Shown: positions 39,106-49,774, counted from the first letter of the stretch. The stretch: 64,000 nucleotides of DNA from Proteus alimentorum (GCF_002607735.1 NZ_NBVR01000036.1:1-64000); one strand, 5' to 3'. Notes: generated by a model not told the origin, from the sequence alone. Numbers and translations are program-made.

Positions 39106-39423
39106 TCAGCTCCAGAGTTTTTCAAGTTCGTACATACGGCGGCTATCTTCTTGCATGACGTGTACCATGGCTTCACCAAGATCAACGACAATCCAGTCAG
39201 AAACACCTTGTCCTTCAACACCTAAAGGTTGTAATCCCGCTTCGCGGCAATCATCAACGAGATTATCGGCAACAGACATAAGGTGTCTGCTTGATGTGCC
39301 AGTACAAATAATCATGTAATCAGTTACACTGGATTTTCCGCGGACATCTAATGCAATAATGTCTTGAGCTTTAGAATCTTCAAGTTTATCAATAATAAAT
39401 TGCTGTAATTCAGAACCTTGCAA
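39106..39423 (-). CDS. rsfS: Ribosomal silencing factor RsfS
   Basis: Binds uL14 and blocks subunit joining when nutrients are short. Core motif [24 protein letters not shown] and [29 protein letters not shown], as in E. coli. The reading from GTG 39432 gives 108 residues, but a TTG at 39423 gives MQGSELQQF with 105 residues, exactly the E. coli length, and has AAAGG at proper spacing; the GTG overlaps that site. First gene of rsfS-rlmH-mrdA-mrdB-rlpA. Confidence 0.94.
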   Translation of the reverse strand: MQGSELQQFIIDKLEDSKAQDIIALDVRGKSSVTDYMIICTGTSSRHLMSVADNLVDDCREAGLQPLGVEGQGVSDWIVVDLGEAMVHVMQEDSRRMYELEKLWS

Positions 39424-39478
39424 AAGGATCACCTTTAATCTAATAAGTTAATTCAATCGAAAAATAACATACTCGTGA

Positions 39479-39594
39479 TACTTCAAGTTGCAGCGTTGTT
39501 GACGACATTTATTCGCACTAGTCACGTACTTTGGTATGTTCCTAGTGGCTTACTCCACTTGTTGTCTAACTGCGCCTCAAATTATTTAGAATAT
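39479..39594. repeat. Imperfect palindromic element, possible enterobacterial MITE/ERIC-like repeat
   Basis: Ends ATACTTCAAGTTGCAG and CAAATTATTTAGAATAT; the core CACTAG (39516-39521) pairs with CTAGTG (39542-39547), and the arms GTTGACGACA and TTGTTGTCTAAC are imperfectly complementary. The ends resemble repeats seen in Photorhabdus and Serratia intergenic regions. Only one copy in this window. Confidence 0.6.
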
Positions 39595-39803
39595 GAAGGC
39601 TATTTTAAAGGAATTTATACCAATAAATCTATTTTACTGAATGATTAATTCCAGTTAGCAATAACAAGAACATAAACCTCATTTTCTTGTTTTTCGACGT
39701 TTGATTTAGAAAAATTCATATATGCCCATTAACTGCGTCATAATAAATAACAAAAAGAAGGCAGATAAGAACTTTTCCGTTTAGACGACAGTTTTACCTT
39801 ACA

Positions 39804-39819
39804 GTTCCCTTAAGGGAAC
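39804..39819. promoter_or_regulatory. 16-bp perfect palindrome upstream of ybgA
   Basis: GTTCCCTTAAGGGAAC. It lies 128 bp before the ybgA start. It may be an operator; no regulator can be assigned. Confidence 0.4.
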
Positions 39820-39947
39820 AGAGGGTGAGAATAACAGCTAAACCTCGTCTGTCAATGCTGATTAAATACCTAATTAGCGTGTTTTGACTTTGCTATGTTT
39901 AGATTATACAGACTAATACTCATACTTTTTAGTTAGAGAGAAAAAGA

Positions 39948-40694
39948 ATGGAAAGAAAAGAAAATTATCTCGGGCTATCTTCAGAAATTGTGAGTAACAG
40001 TGATCGCCAATTACAAGAAAAGTTAGCGTTACTTTGTCATGTCGTTAAAGATGAAAAAATAGGTATTATGCAGATAGATCGCCAAAACAGAGATCATCTG
40101 TTGCCGATTTATGGTTATATCGGAAAAGAAGGTGACAGACTTGTTTCGCCACCAAATTTTATTTTACCTCAATTAAGTATTGAACAACTTTTACAGCCTA
40201 TTGTTCTCGATCACTTTCTGACTCAATTCTTTGCACTATGTGATTATCAACAACAGGTTAATCAATCATTAAGTAAAGGGGCTTTGATTAAATTTCATAG
40301 TCGATATAAATATTTAATTATGGCTTATTCACAAGTGGCTTATCGTGAATTAGGGCGTTATATTGCTGATCTTTCTAACAAAATTTCTCTTGATGAAATT
40401 GCATCTAAATATCAACAAAAGCTAATGAAGGCATTAAGTGTTGCACCAAGTCGAGAAGGACAAACTAATGCATTAATGCATATGGCGGGGTACTTTAAGC
40501 GAGATCTGAGTTCACAACAGAAACAAGCAATGTCACAGATAATTTTGCTATATCGTCAAGGTGTAGTGCCTTTCTCTAAACCTTATGATTTACTCCAATA
40601 TTGGTTAACCATTTATCCAGATGACTATTTGATTAACCAACGCTATTTTTCGCCTTATCCATCTGCTTTTAATTATTTAAGAGAACAACTTTAA
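39948..40694 (+). CDS. ybgA: YbgA/DUF1722 family protein with N-terminal extension
   Basis: 248 residues against 169 in E. coli YbgA. The DUF1722 domain (about 105-245) shows LIKFHSRYKYLIMAYSQVAYRELG, GQTNALMHMAGYFKRDLS and PFSKPYDLLQYWL. The first 100 residues are extra; they do not look like the DUF523 domain that is sometimes fused to DUF1722, as its cysteines are absent. Function unknown; the family is linked with tRNA thiolation or DNA repair genes in other genomes, but here it lies alone, between rsfS and nadD, and runs opposite to both. Confidence 0.8.
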   Translation: MERKENYLGLSSEIVSNSDRQLQEKLALLCHVVKDEKIGIMQIDRQNRDHLLPIYGYIGKEGDRLVSPPNFILPQLSIEQLLQPIVLDHFLTQFFALCDYQQQVNQSLSKGALIKFHSRYKYLIMAYSQVAYRELGRYIADLSNKISLDEIASKYQQKLMKALSVAPSREGQTNALMHMAGYFKRDLSSQQKQAMSQIILLYRQGVVPFSKPYDLLQYWLTIYPDDYLINQRYFSPYPSAFNYLREQL

Positions 40695-40704
40695 AAAGAA
40701 TACG

Positions 40705-41376
40705 TTATTTATAAAGTTGTTGTCGGCGAATATAGTTTTCAACAGAGTTGGGTAGCAAATCGTGACAATCTAAACCCGCTTTGTGGCGAGCACGAATGTC
40801 TGTCGCTGAAATATTATAAAGTGGGGTGTCAGCGAGAAATATTTTACCTGCAGGTAAACAGTGAATATCTTCTTGCTGATAGGTTTGATTTTTTTTCAGC
40901 CATGCTTGCATTTGTGCTGATTCAAAATGAGTTTGATAGCCAGGACGAGCGCAAACTAATAAATGGCATACGTCTAATAAATTTTCCCATTTGTGCCACG
41001 TATTTATTGAAAGCAATGAATCTTGGCCAATAATAAAAGCTAAAGGTTGCTTATCACCAATTTCTTTTCTGAAATCGTTTAATGTCTCAATCGTATAAGA
41101 AGGTGTTGGCTTCTCAAGTTCTCGAGTATCGACTTTAAAGGAAGAATACGGTTCGAGTGCAAGACGCACCATCTCAAGACGTTGTTGAGAAGATGCTTCT
41201 GGCTGAGGGCGATGAGGCGGAATATTGTTGGGTAACCAAATCACTTCTTTTAAACCAATTAATCCTGAAAGTGCTTCAACAGGACGTAAATGCCCATAAT
41301 GAATAGGATCAAATGTACCACCATATAAAGCGATGGCTTGGTTAATTAAAGGTGTTGAGTGATTAGTTTTAGGCAT
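40705..41376 (-). CDS. nadD: Nicotinate-nucleotide adenylyltransferase NadD
   Basis: 223 residues (E. coli 213). Makes deamido-NAD from nicotinate mononucleotide and ATP. The HxGH motif (GTFDPIHYGHL) and ISATDIR near the C-terminus are present. Its start overlaps the holA stop by 8 bp, so it is the distal member of leuS-lptE-holA-nadD. Confidence 0.96.
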   Translation of the reverse strand: MPKTNHSTPLINQAIALYGGTFDPIHYGHLRPVEALSGLIGLKEVIWLPNNIPPHRPQPEASSQQRLEMVRLALEPYSSFKVDTRELEKPTPSYTIETLNDFRKEIGDKQPLAFIIGQDSLLSINTWHKWENLLDVCHLLVCARPGYQTHFESAQMQAWLKKNQTYQQEDIHCLPAGKIFLADTPLYNISATDIRARHKAGLDCHDLLPNSVENYIRRQQLYK

Positions 41377-42403
41377 GACTTACAAATCCTTCTGGTAATG
41401 CTTTTCCACAAAGTAATAAGCCCAGCGCACTAAGTGAGGGCCAAACCGTCTGGCCGTAATCTTGTTTAATAGTAATTTCGATTGTTGCAAGTAATTGTAT
41501 TGCTGTCAGCAATTGATGTTCAGACAAACGTTGTAGTGCTGCGGTGAATATTGGACGTCGGTTTTGCCAAATTCGATGTTTATCAAAAATTGTTTTTAAT
41601 GAAGCTGTTTTAGATTCGCGATGTAGCGTAATTAACTGCATTAACTCACGTTGTAAGGTTCTGAGCAAAATAACAGGTTCAGTGTCTTCTCTTTTGAGTT
41701 GTTGCAAGATATGCCATGCACGTTGTGTTTTTCCAGCAAGTAATGCATCAACCCAGTGATAAGGAGTAAAATGTGAAGCGTCATTGACTGCTGCTTCTAC
41801 TCTTGGAAGCGTTAGCTTACCGTCAGGATACAACAGAGAAAGGCGCTCGATGGCTTGTGCTAGTGCCAGTAAATTCCCTTCATAACAGTAGCAAAGTAAT
41901 TGATTACCTTGTTCATCTAACACTAATCCTTTTTGTTTTGCTCGACGCGCAACCCAATTAGGTAATTTATCAAGCTCAGGTGTCAGACAAGAAACATAGG
42001 TTCCATGTTGGCTTAATGTTTTAAACCATTCACTGTTTTCTTGTGCTTTTGTGAGTTTATTACCACGTAAAATCAGCAATAAATCTTGATGTAATTCTTG
42101 AGATAGGCGAGTGAGTTTCTCAGACATTGCTGCATTGGGGCCATTTTCAGGTAAATGCAGTAAAAGAGATTGTCTTTGAGAAAAAAGGCTTAGTGATTGA
42201 CAAAGTGAGTAAATTTCATTCCAGTCCGTATTATTATCAAGGGTAAATTGATAATGTTCGATAAATCCTTGGGATTTAGCGGCGGATTGAATAGCATCTT
42301 GAGATTCTTGGAGTAACAGAGGTTCATTACCCCAGAGTAGGTAACTTTGGCGCAGCCCCTCTTGGAGCTGCGCATTCAGTTGTTCTGGATATAAGCGGAT
42401 CAT
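41369..42403 (-). CDS. holA: DNA polymerase III delta subunit HolA
   Basis: 344 residues (E. coli 343). Clamp-loader wrench subunit that opens the beta clamp; AAA+ fold without a working Walker A. The [20 protein letters not shown] region and C-terminal [12 protein letters not shown] match. Start overlaps the lptE stop by 4 bp. Confidence 0.96.
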   Translation of the reverse strand: MIRLYPEQLNAQLQEGLRQSYLLWGNEPLLLQESQDAIQSAAKSQGFIEHYQFTLDNNTDWNEIYSLCQSLSLFSQRQSLLLHLPENGPNAAMSEKLTRLSQELHQDLLLILRGNKLTKAQENSEWFKTLSQHGTYVSCLTPELDKLPNWVARRAKQKGLVLDEQGNQLLCYCYEGNLLALAQAIERLSLLYPDGKLTLPRVEAAVNDASHFTPYHWVDALLAGKTQRAWHILQQLKREDTEPVILLRTLQRELMQLITLHRESKTASLKTIFDKHRIWQNRRPIFTAALQRLSEHQLLTAIQLLATIEITIKQDYGQTVWPSLSALGLLLCGKALPEGFVSHA

Positions 42404-42948
42404 TTGGCTGGTGAGATTATCTGTTTTGCCTGCTCAGCTTGTGCAGCTTTTTGGCGTTCAGCGTTGTGAACAACCAATAATTTACGCACTAATATTGCTG
42501 TCGCTTGTTCACGCATCTCTTGCTTGATAATGTCATTTTCAGCATCTTTCGCTAATGCTTCTAATGGATTATCGAAGAATGGACGTGAAACCTGTGATGA
42601 AATTGGGTAAATCGTACCATCTGGCATAATCACTTGTGCATCAAGCACAAATGTTAACTGACGCTCTGCAGATTTACCGTCTTGATACACAGAAACGGTC
42701 TCTTTACTTTCTGATGAACCGACAATTTTAAGAATAGGGATATTTGCTGTTGGATTTTCAACAAGCTGAACACCACTAAGTCTAAGTTGTTGACGCATTA
42801 TACGAGATAATGGGCCATAAGGGTCACTAGAGCTAAGATAAAGCGTTTTTAATTCTGCTGGAACCTGAGTTTTACCTTGAAGGTGAAAACCACAGCCAGC
42901 GGTGATTAACACCGCTAAACCGAAAAATAGCGAAAGTAGATATCGCAC
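42400..42948 (-). CDS. lptE: LPS-assembly lipoprotein LptE
   Basis: 182 residues (E. coli 193). Outer-membrane lipoprotein plug of the LptD lipopolysaccharide translocon. Lipobox ITAGC with Cys19. GTG start, GGAGG just before. Gene starts 12 bp after leuS and overlaps holA by 4 bp; this tight packing indicates one mRNA. Confidence 0.96.
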   Translation of the reverse strand: MRYLLSLFFGLAVLITAGCGFHLQGKTQVPAELKTLYLSSSDPYGPLSRIMRQQLRLSGVQLVENPTANIPILKIVGSSESKETVSVYQDGKSAERQLTFVLDAQVIMPDGTIYPISSQVSRPFFDNPLEALAKDAENDIIKQEMREQATAILVRKLLVVHNAERQKAAQAEQAKQIISPAK

Positions 42949-42960
42949 TAGGCCTCCTTA

Positions 42961-45543
42961 TCAGCCAACAACGATGTTCAGTAATTTTCCTGGGACATAG
43001 ATGACTTTACGAACAGTCACATCTTCCAAGTATTTAGCAACACTGTACTCTTTTGTCGCCATTTCCTGAACATATTCTTTTTCTGAATTAGCCGGAACAG
43101 TGACTCGACCACGCACTTTACCATTCACTTGAACGATGATCAGCTTGGTGTCATCAACCATAGCTTCTTCATCAGCAACAGGCCATGGTGCAACATCAAC
43201 GTCCTCTTTTCCACCTAATGCCTGCCACATAACAAAACAAGCATGAGGAATGATTGGAGAAAGCATACGAACAATGGCTTCTAAGGCTTCTTGCATTAAA
43301 GCACGATCTTGTTCTGTTTCTTGTGTTGCACGAGTTAATTTGTTCATTAACTCCATAATGGCAGCAATTGCGGTATTAAAAGCTAAACGGCGACCTACGT
43401 CATCAGATACTTTCGCAATCGTTTTATGTAAGTCACGACGTAAATCTTTTTGTTCTTCTGTCAGTGCAGAAAGATCAAGAGATTGTGTCGCTCCTTTTTG
43501 AGTGTGCTCATGAACTAAACGCCATAAACGACGTAAGAAACGGTTTGCACCCTCAACGCTAGATTCCTGCCATTCCAGTGTTAATTCTGGTGGAGCAGCA
43601 AACATCATAAATAAACGAACGGTATCTGCACCATAACGTTCAACCATAGTTTGCGGGTCGATACCATTATTTTTAGATTTAGACATTTTGCTCATGCCAG
43701 CATAAGTCAGTTCATGACCTTCACTGTCAGTCGCTTTTATGATGCGGTTTTTCTCATCACGTTCAACAATAGCTTCAGCAGGAGATACCCAATGACGAGC
43801 ACCATCTTCACCAGTGTGATAGAACGCATCAGCTAATACCATGCCTTGGCACAGTAAGCGTTTTGCAGGCTCATCAGAGTTCACTAAACCAGCATCACGC
43901 ATCAGTTTATGGAAGAAGCGGAAATACATTAAGTGCATGATGGCGTGTTCAATACCACCAATATACCAGTCAACAGGTAACCAATAGTTAGCTGCTTTCG
44001 GATCTAACATGCCTTTATCGTAATCAGGGCAGGTATAACGAGCGTAATACCAAGAAGATTCCATAAAGGTGTCAAAAGTATCCGTTTCACGCAGCGCTGG
44101 CTGACCATTGATTGTGGTTTTTGCCCACTCAGGATCTGCTTTGATTGGGCTGGTGATCCCATCCATTTTTACATCTTCTGGCAGAATAACGGGCAGTTGA
44201 TCTTCAGGAATAGGAACAACAGTACCATCTTCTAAGGTAGCCATTGGAATTGGCGCACCCCAGTAACGTTGACGAGAAACACCCCAGTCACGTAAACGGT
44301 AGTTAACTTTGCGCTCACCAATACCCATTTGTGCCAGTTTATCTGCAATTGCATTAAAGCCAGCTTGGTTGTCTAAACCAGAGAATTCACCAGAGTTAAT
44401 CAGGCTATTTTTCTCGGTAAATGCACCTTCAGATAAGTCAGGTTGATTACCTTCAGCATCTGCAATAACCGCTTTAATGGGTAAATTGTATTTAGTTGCA
44501 AATTCCCAGTCACGTTCATCATGACCTGGAACCGCCATTACAGCACCCGTGCCGTATTCCATTAATACAAAGTTAGCAACCCAAATAGCAACTTTCTCTT
44601 TAGTTAATGGATGAATAGCATAAAGGCCTGTTGCAATCCCTTTTTTCTCCATTGTTGCCATATCGGCTTCTGCCATTTTCATGTTACGGCATTCATCAAT
44701 GAAGTGTTGAACTTCAGGATTATTTTGAGCAGCTTTTTGTGCTAATGGATGACCTGCTGCAACTGCAACATAAGTGACGCCCATAAAGGTATCTGGACGC
44801 GTTGTATAAACGGTCATTGTGTCGTCACTGTCAGCTACATCAAATTTAATTTCGACACCTTCTGAGCGACCAATCCAGTTACGTTGCATGGTCTTAACTT
44901 GTTCAGGCCACTCATCTAACGTATCTAAATCGTTTAACAGCTCTTCTGCATACTCGGTAATTTTGATAAACCACTGTGGAATTTCTTTACGCTCAACAGG
45001 GGTATCACAACGCCAACAACAGCCATCGATAACTTGTTCGTTGGCTAAAACGGTTAAGTCATGTGGGCACCAGTTAACAGCAGAGGTCTTTTTATACACT
45101 AAGCCTTTTTCATATAACTTAGTAAAGAACCACTGTTCCCAGCGATAATATTCTGGTGTACAGGTAGTGACTTCGCGATCCCAATCGTAACCAAAACCCA
45201 GTTTTTTTAACTGGTTTTTCATGTAATCGATGTTTGCGTAAGTCCATGGTGCTGGGGCTGTTTTATTTTTTACTGCGGCACCTTCTGCTGGTAAGCCGAA
45301 TGCGTCCCAACCAATAGGCTGTAAGACGTTTTTACCTAGCATACGTTGATAACGGGAAATCACGTCACCAATGGTGTAGTTACGGACGTGTCCCATGTGT
45401 AGTCGGCCAGAAGGATAAGGTAGCATTGACAGGCAGTAATATTTTTCTTTGTTATTATCTTCTGTCACTTTAAATGTATTGTTCTTTTCCCAGTGTTCCT
45501 GGATAGTTTGCTCTATATCTTCGGGACGATATTGTTCTTGCAT
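42961..45543 (-). CDS. leuS: Leucyl-tRNA synthetase LeuS
   Basis: 860 residues, same as E. coli. Class I synthetase. HIGH motif reads HMGH ([13 protein letters not shown], about residue 49), KMSKS is intact ([13 protein letters not shown]), and the CP1 editing domain (about 225-415) has [12 protein letters not shown]. Zn-binding Cys cluster [23 protein letters not shown] is split here as NWCPHD and CCWRCDT. First gene of the leuS-lptE-holA-nadD operon. Confidence 0.98.
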   Translation of the reverse strand: MQEQYRPEDIEQTIQEHWEKNNTFKVTEDNNKEKYYCLSMLPYPSGRLHMGHVRNYTIGDVISRYQRMLGKNVLQPIGWDAFGLPAEGAAVKNKTAPAPWTYANIDYMKNQLKKLGFGYDWDREVTTCTPEYYRWEQWFFTKLYEKGLVYKKTSAVNWCPHDLTVLANEQVIDGCCWRCDTPVERKEIPQWFIKITEYAEELLNDLDTLDEWPEQVKTMQRNWIGRSEGVEIKFDVADSDDTMTVYTTRPDTFMGVTYVAVAAGHPLAQKAAQNNPEVQHFIDECRNMKMAEADMATMEKKGIATGLYAIHPLTKEKVAIWVANFVLMEYGTGAVMAVPGHDERDWEFATKYNLPIKAVIADAEGNQPDLSEGAFTEKNSLINSGEFSGLDNQAGFNAIADKLAQMGIGERKVNYRLRDWGVSRQRYWGAPIPMATLEDGTVVPIPEDQLPVILPEDVKMDGITSPIKADPEWAKTTINGQPALRETDTFDTFMESSWYYARYTCPDYDKGMLDPKAANYWLPVDWYIGGIEHAIMHLMYFRFFHKLMRDAGLVNSDEPAKRLLCQGMVLADAFYHTGEDGARHWVSPAEAIVERDEKNRIIKATDSEGHELTYAGMSKMSKSKNNGIDPQTMVERYGADTVRLFMMFAAPPELTLEWQESSVEGANRFLRRLWRLVHEHTQKGATQSLDLSALTEEQKDLRRDLHKTIAKVSDDVGRRLAFNTAIAAIMELMNKLTRATQETEQDRALMQEALEAIVRMLSPIIPHACFVMWQALGGKEDVDVAPWPVADEEAMVDDTKLIIVQVNGKVRGRVTVPANSEKEYVQEMATKEYSVAKYLEDVTVRKVIYVPGKLLNIVVG

Positions 45544-45869
45544 GGCACCGATAATCCTATGGTGAATTAATGGCTACCGGAGGGTAACCGCTATTATGAA
45601 ATTAAGACTTGCATAGCATAGCTGATTTTGTCTAATAGCCACAACTATTGATCTCAATGAAAACCACTGTTTGCATAACTTTTTCAAGACAATTGAGAGA
45701 TATCTTGGAAAGAGTCAAAGCAAAAAGACAATAAATGCGTATTTTCTGAAAAAACAATAGTGATATTGCGAAAAAAGAAGATTATTTGATATTTAGTTGC
45801 GAGGTTAGTCGAAATTATTATTTTGGGCTGACGTGCTAAAAAAGCACGCCAGCAGAGGGGATGTGGGGA
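45544..45869. other. 326-bp intergenic region between gltL and leuS
   Basis: AT-rich and without a gene. It should hold the leuS promoter (near 45560-45640) and the end of the glt mRNA. The only clear structure is the hairpin at 45827-45853. Confidence 0.55.
45827..45853 (-). terminator. Hairpin at the end of gltIJKL
   Basis: GCTGACGTGCT and AGCACGCCAGC pair (one U.G) over five A. The minus strand continues CCCAAAATAATAA without a proper T-run, so termination may be partial. Confidence 0.55.
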
Positions 45870-46595
45870 TTAATGCAGAATTTTAGCGAGGAAATCTTTT
45901 GCTCTCGCGGATTTTGGATTATCAAAAAAGTCATTTTTAGGTCTATCTTCTACAATTCGACCTTCATCCATAAAAATAATACGGTCAGCAACTTTTTTAG
46001 CAAAACCCATTTCATGGGTCACTACCATCATCGTCATACCTTCATTTGCAAGCTCTACCATGACATCAAGGACTTCATTAATCATTTCAGGATCAAGCGC
46101 TGATGTAGGTTCATCAAATAACATTGCAATTGGATCCATGCATAATGCGCGAGCGATAGCGACACGTTGTTGTTGACCACCAGAAAGCTGAGCTGGATAT
46201 TTGTTAGCATGGCTTGCTAATCCCACTCGCTCTAATAACTTTAACCCTTTCTCTTTTGCGGCACCTTTCTCTCTATTAAGCACTTTAACTTGTGCCAGTG
46301 TAAGATTTTCAATAATAGAGAGATGAGGGAAGAGTTCGAAATGTTGGAATACCATGCCCACTTTTGCCCGTAATTTAGCAAGATCAGTATGCTTGTCATT
46401 GACTTTAATTTCATTAACAAGGATCTCGCCTTGTTGTATAGGCTCTAAGCCATTCACTGTTTTGATCAGTGTTGATTTACCTGATCCTGAAGGCCCACAG
46501 ACAACAACAACTTCCCCCTTTTTCACTTCAGTGGAACATTCAGTCAGTACTTGAAACTGACCATACCATTTGGATACGTCTTTTAGGGAAATCAT
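45870..46595 (-). CDS. gltL: Glutamate/aspartate ABC transporter ATPase GltL
   Basis: 241 residues, as in E. coli. Walker [10 protein letters not shown], signature [10 protein letters not shown], Walker [13 protein letters not shown] and switch TH (VVTHEMGF). Powers GltJK uptake. Last gene, directly after gltK. Confidence 0.97.
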   Translation of the reverse strand: MISLKDVSKWYGQFQVLTECSTEVKKGEVVVVCGPSGSGKSTLIKTVNGLEPIQQGEILVNEIKVNDKHTDLAKLRAKVGMVFQHFELFPHLSIIENLTLAQVKVLNREKGAAKEKGLKLLERVGLASHANKYPAQLSGGQQQRVAIARALCMDPIAMLFDEPTSALDPEMINEVLDVMVELANEGMTMMVVTHEMGFAKKVADRIIFMDEGRIVEDRPKNDFFDNPKSARAKDFLAKILH

Positions 46596-47270
46596 CTAGG
46601 TAGTCCTTTTTTTAAGAAAGTTCACTAACATCGAAGCGGCGAAGCTAATGACAAAATAAACAAAACCAGCAAAGAGGATCATCTCAACTTGTGTTCCATC
46701 TCGTTCTCCAATATTTGCCGCTGTTCTGAAAAAGTCAGTAAGACTTAAAACGTAAACTAAGGATGTATCTTGGAATAATACAATTCCTTGAGTCAGTAAA
46801 AGCGGGATCATGGCTCTAAAGGCTTGAGGTAGGATCACTAAACGCATGGTTTGTGATTTGGTCATACCTAGCGCGAGTGAGGCTGAAAATTGTCCTTTGC
46901 TAACACTTTGAATGCCTGCTCTTATAATTTCAGAGTAATAGGCCGCTTCAAATAAAGAGAACGCTATCATTGCTGAGATTAAACGGATATCACTTTTCGG
47001 TGAAAGTCCTAGAACATTTTGTAATATGTTAGGCACAATTAAATAAAACCACAGTAATACCATGACTAATGGGATAGAACGGAAGGTATTAACGTAAGCA
47101 GCTGCAAACCAGCTAATAGGCTTAAAGGTAGATAGGCGCATAACAGCAAGCACCGTTCCCCATAAAATACCGACCACAATTGCGGTGATAGTGATTTTTA
47201 ATGTGATAGCCATTCCATCGACGAGAAATGGTAGGCTTGGAACAACAGAACTCCAGTCAAATTCGTACAT
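46596..47270 (-). CDS. gltK: Glutamate/aspartate ABC transporter permease GltK
   Basis: 224 residues, as in E. coli. His/Glu/Gln/Arg-type permease with about five TM segments and the EAA loop ([22 protein letters not shown]). Start shares one base with the gltJ stop (TAATG). Abuts gltL. Confidence 0.97.
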   Translation of the reverse strand: MYEFDWSSVVPSLPFLVDGMAITLKITITAIVVGILWGTVLAVMRLSTFKPISWFAAAYVNTFRSIPLVMVLLWFYLIVPNILQNVLGLSPKSDIRLISAMIAFSLFEAAYYSEIIRAGIQSVSKGQFSASLALGMTKSQTMRLVILPQAFRAMIPLLLTQGIVLFQDTSLVYVLSLTDFFRTAANIGERDGTQVEMILFAGFVYFVISFAASMLVNFLKKRTT

Positions 47271-48010
47271 TATTGACCTCCTGTTGTGCCGGGTAAGCGA
47301 ACGCGTTTTTCAAGCCAATGCATTATTAGCATAATGATGACATTGATAAATACATAGGCCAGCGTGATTGCTGTGAATGACTCATATGCTTTTGCTGAAT
47401 AGTCGAGGAGTTTATTCGCTTGCGCTGCCATATCAATAAGTCCGATAGTAGAGGCAATCGCTGAGTTTTTCACGAGATTGAGCATTTCGGATGTCATTGG
47501 TGGAATAATGACTCGGTATGCATTGGGTAATAAAACATAACGATAAGTTTGGGGTAAAGTTAAGCCCAATGCTAATCCTGCGGCTTTTTGACCACGGGGT
47601 AATGAGTTTATTGCGGCTCTAACTTGTTCACACATACGCGCGGCGGTAAATAAACCTAAGCAGAGTGCTGATGAGACAAAAAATTGCACATTTGGCGCTA
47701 AGTCCATTTTAAACCAATCGCCAATAGATTGAGGCAATAGTTCAGGAATGACGAGATACCACGTAAAGAATTGCACAATAAGTGGTACGTTACGGAATAA
47801 CTCAACATAAACAGTGCCTAAGCTTGAAAGCCAGCGATTAGGTACTGTGCGTAAAATTCCAAATAAAGAACCAACAAGGAAGGCAATAATCCAAGCGCAT
47901 AGAGATAAGGCTATGGTGACTTGAAAGCCAGAAATCAGCCATCCTAAGTATGTGGTGTTTCCGAATGGGGCCTCTTGGAAGAATATCCCCCAATCCCAAT
48001 CAATCGACAT
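47270..48010 (-). CDS. gltJ: Glutamate/aspartate ABC transporter permease GltJ
   Basis: 246 residues, as in E. coli ([17 protein letters not shown]). The frame is open to 48079, but the ATG at 48010 with a perfect GGAGGTG 6 bp upstream is clearly the start. Five TM segments with the EAA loop [22 protein letters not shown]. Partner of GltK. Confidence 0.97.
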   Translation of the reverse strand: MSIDWDWGIFFQEAPFGNTTYLGWLISGFQVTIALSLCAWIIAFLVGSLFGILRTVPNRWLSSLGTVYVELFRNVPLIVQFFTWYLVIPELLPQSIGDWFKMDLAPNVQFFVSSALCLGLFTAARMCEQVRAAINSLPRGQKAAGLALGLTLPQTYRYVLLPNAYRVIIPPMTSEMLNLVKNSAIASTIGLIDMAAQANKLLDYSAKAYESFTAITLAYVFINVIIMLIMHWLEKRVRLPGTTGGQ

Positions 48011-48025
48011 GATTTCACCTCCGGT

Positions 48026-48180
48026 GAAAAAGAGGGGCAGGGAACGGCTGCCCCAAACTTTACTGATCTGTCTGTCCAACAGATACTTTATAATTATTTA
48101 TTTTGCATCAACTGCTTATGTGTTTTTAATTCAACGCTTTATCATTTGGTGATGCAAATAATGCTTTCATTTCATCAGAG
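48026..48180 (-). ncRNA. Candidate SroC-like small RNA from the gltI-gltJ spacer
   Basis: The 115-bp gltI-gltJ gap ends in a textbook terminator on the minus strand: GGGGCAG, loop CCGTTCC, CTGCCCC, then TCTTTTT (3' end near 48026). In E. coli and Salmonella the stable sRNA SroC, a sponge of GcvB, comes from exactly this place and its 3' end is the terminator. The 5' end given here is a guess, within the gltI coding tail. Conservation beyond position and hairpin was not tested. Confidence 0.6.
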
Positions 48181-49019
48181 ATAGTGAATTCTAAGTTAAG
48201 ATTTTTAGGTGGGATTGGTGCATTAAACCAGCGATTGAACGATTTTTCTGCTTCACCCGATTTTTGTGCTTTAGCGATAGTTTCATCAATTAACGCTTTG
48301 AATTGAGCGTCATCTTTACGCAACATACAACCATAAGCTTCTTCAGATTGTGGGGTTCCTACAATTTCCCACTCACCCGGTTTTTTCGCTTTAGCGCGCT
48401 CACCCGCCAGTAATGCGTCATCCATCATAAAGGCAACAGCACGGCCTGATTCAAGTGTACGGAATGAGTCTCCATGATCTTTTGCGCTGATAATGCGCAT
48501 ATTCATCTTTTTCTCATCATTTAATTTGTTGAGTAACATTTCAGATGTTGTTCCAGATGTTACGACAACGTTTTTACCTGACAAATCAGCAAAATCTTTA
48601 ATTCCACTGTCTTTTTTCGCCAGTAAACGAGTACCTACGATGAAAATAGTATTAGAGAAGTTGGCTTGTTGCTGACGAGCTTCATTGTTGGTTGTTGAGC
48701 CACACTCAAAATCAAATGTCCCATTTTGTAATAATGGAATGCGATTCTGAGAAGTAATAGGAATGAGGCGAACTTGTAAGTTTGGTTTGCCTATTTTATC
48801 TTTTACAGCCTGTACAATTAGGTTGGAATAGTCTTGAGAATAGCCAACGACTTTCTGTTGATTATCATAGTAAGAGAAAGGAACAGAGGATTCTCTGTGT
48901 CCAACAATAATAATATCGTTGTCATTGATTTTCTTTAAGGTTCCAGTGAGTTCTTCTGCCTGCACAGCTCCTGCAGCCCCTAAGATCATTAACGATAATG
49001 CTAGTTTACGCATGCGCAT
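48126..49019 (-). CDS. gltI: Glutamate/aspartate periplasmic binding protein GltI
   Basis: 297 residues (E. coli 302). Signal peptide cut after VQA (residue 21). Extracellular solute-binding family 3 fold, with HRESSVPFSYYDNQQKVVGYSQDY and SGTTSEMLLNKL. AGGAG five bases upstream of ATG 49019 fixes the start. First gene of the operon. Confidence 0.97.
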   Translation of the reverse strand: MRMRKLALSLMILGAAGAVQAEELTGTLKKINDNDIIIVGHRESSVPFSYYDNQQKVVGYSQDYSNLIVQAVKDKIGKPNLQVRLIPITSQNRIPLLQNGTFDFECGSTTNNEARQQQANFSNTIFIVGTRLLAKKDSGIKDFADLSGKNVVVTSGTTSEMLLNKLNDEKKMNMRIISAKDHGDSFRTLESGRAVAFMMDDALLAGERAKAKKPGEWEIVGTPQSEEAYGCMLRKDDAQFKALIDETIAKAQKSGEAEKSFNRWFNAPIPPKNLNLEFTISDEMKALFASPNDKALN

Positions 49020-49384
49020 AATAACTCCTGTCGTGGTGATAAGTGATATTGGTGTTTTGCTTAGTGTTGCTTTTTTGTTTTAATTTGTTTTGATAATGTT
49101 AATAAATAGAACAAATAACATACTGTTGGGAAGTGCAATTTGTGAAATACGAGAGGTATCTCCCAATAAAAAAATGAAATCAAATATAGTTGATTATTTT
49201 TTTGGAAGTTGTTTTCAATATTTAAAATTATTGTAGTAGAAACCTTATGGAAATAAAGGTTAAAGATAAAAATTTGAGATAATGCGAAAAATAAAATAAG
49301 TAGGGATTTGTAAAGTTTGTCTTAAGGAGTTGTTTGTCTGTGGATTACCGTTAAGATAGCGGGTCATATTGATGAGGAACATCT
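49020..49384. other. 365-bp divergent region between gltI and scsA
   Basis: AT-rich, no gene. It holds the gltI promoter (minus) and the scs promoter (plus). A possible scs promoter is TTGTTT (49330-49335), 16 bp, TAAGAT (49352-49357), about 30 bp before the scsA start; this is a visual match only. Confidence 0.45.
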
Positions 49385-49774
49385 ATGAGTAATTGGCGGT
49401 CAGGTCGCTGGCTAGTGGTGATAACAGTTTTGCTGATCTTGTGTTGCATTGTTCAGCGTTCATTAGGTGCCCACATCATTAGTGAGCGCTTAGCAACGGC
49501 TGTTGCTCAAACACAATACCCACTATCAACACCGATTACTGATGAGAATAGCGCAAAAGAGCACACTTATTCACTGTCTACCTGTGAATTAAGCGCCAAA
49601 TCATTATTATCTGTTCCACCATTAACAATAGAGCCATTTTTTCATTCATGGGCTGTATTACTATTGTTAAGCATGGCTGCCATTTATGTGTCGCGCCAGC
49701 GTAATCAGAAAAAACACCATCATCCACCTCCTCCAATCAGACTTCACCTTCATTATTGTATTTTGAGGGATTAG
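49385..49774 (+). CDS. scsA: Suppressor of copper sensitivity protein ScsA
   Basis: 129 residues. One N-terminal TM helix (about 9-28) and another near residue 86-102; the tail is rich in His and Pro (KKHHHPPPPIRLHLHY), which suggests metal binding. Assigned mostly from position as first gene of scsABCD, and size close to Salmonella ScsA (about 120 aa). GAGGAA ribosome site. Exact role in copper tolerance is unknown. Confidence 0.8.
   Translation: MSNWRSGRWLVVITVLLILCCIVQRSLGAHIISERLATAVAQTQYPLSTPITDENSAKEHTYSLSTCELSAKSLLSVPPLTIEPFFHSWAVLLLLSMAAIYVSRQRNQKKHHHPPPPIRLHLHYCILRD

Larger units (their letters stand above)
39433..39947. other. 515-bp intergenic region with palindromic repeats
   Basis: No gene. 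It carries an imperfect palindrome (39479-39594), a perfect 16-bp palindrome (39804-39819) and the promoters of rsfS (minus) and ybgA (plus). In E. coli cobC (phpB) lies about here. Confidence 0.6.
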
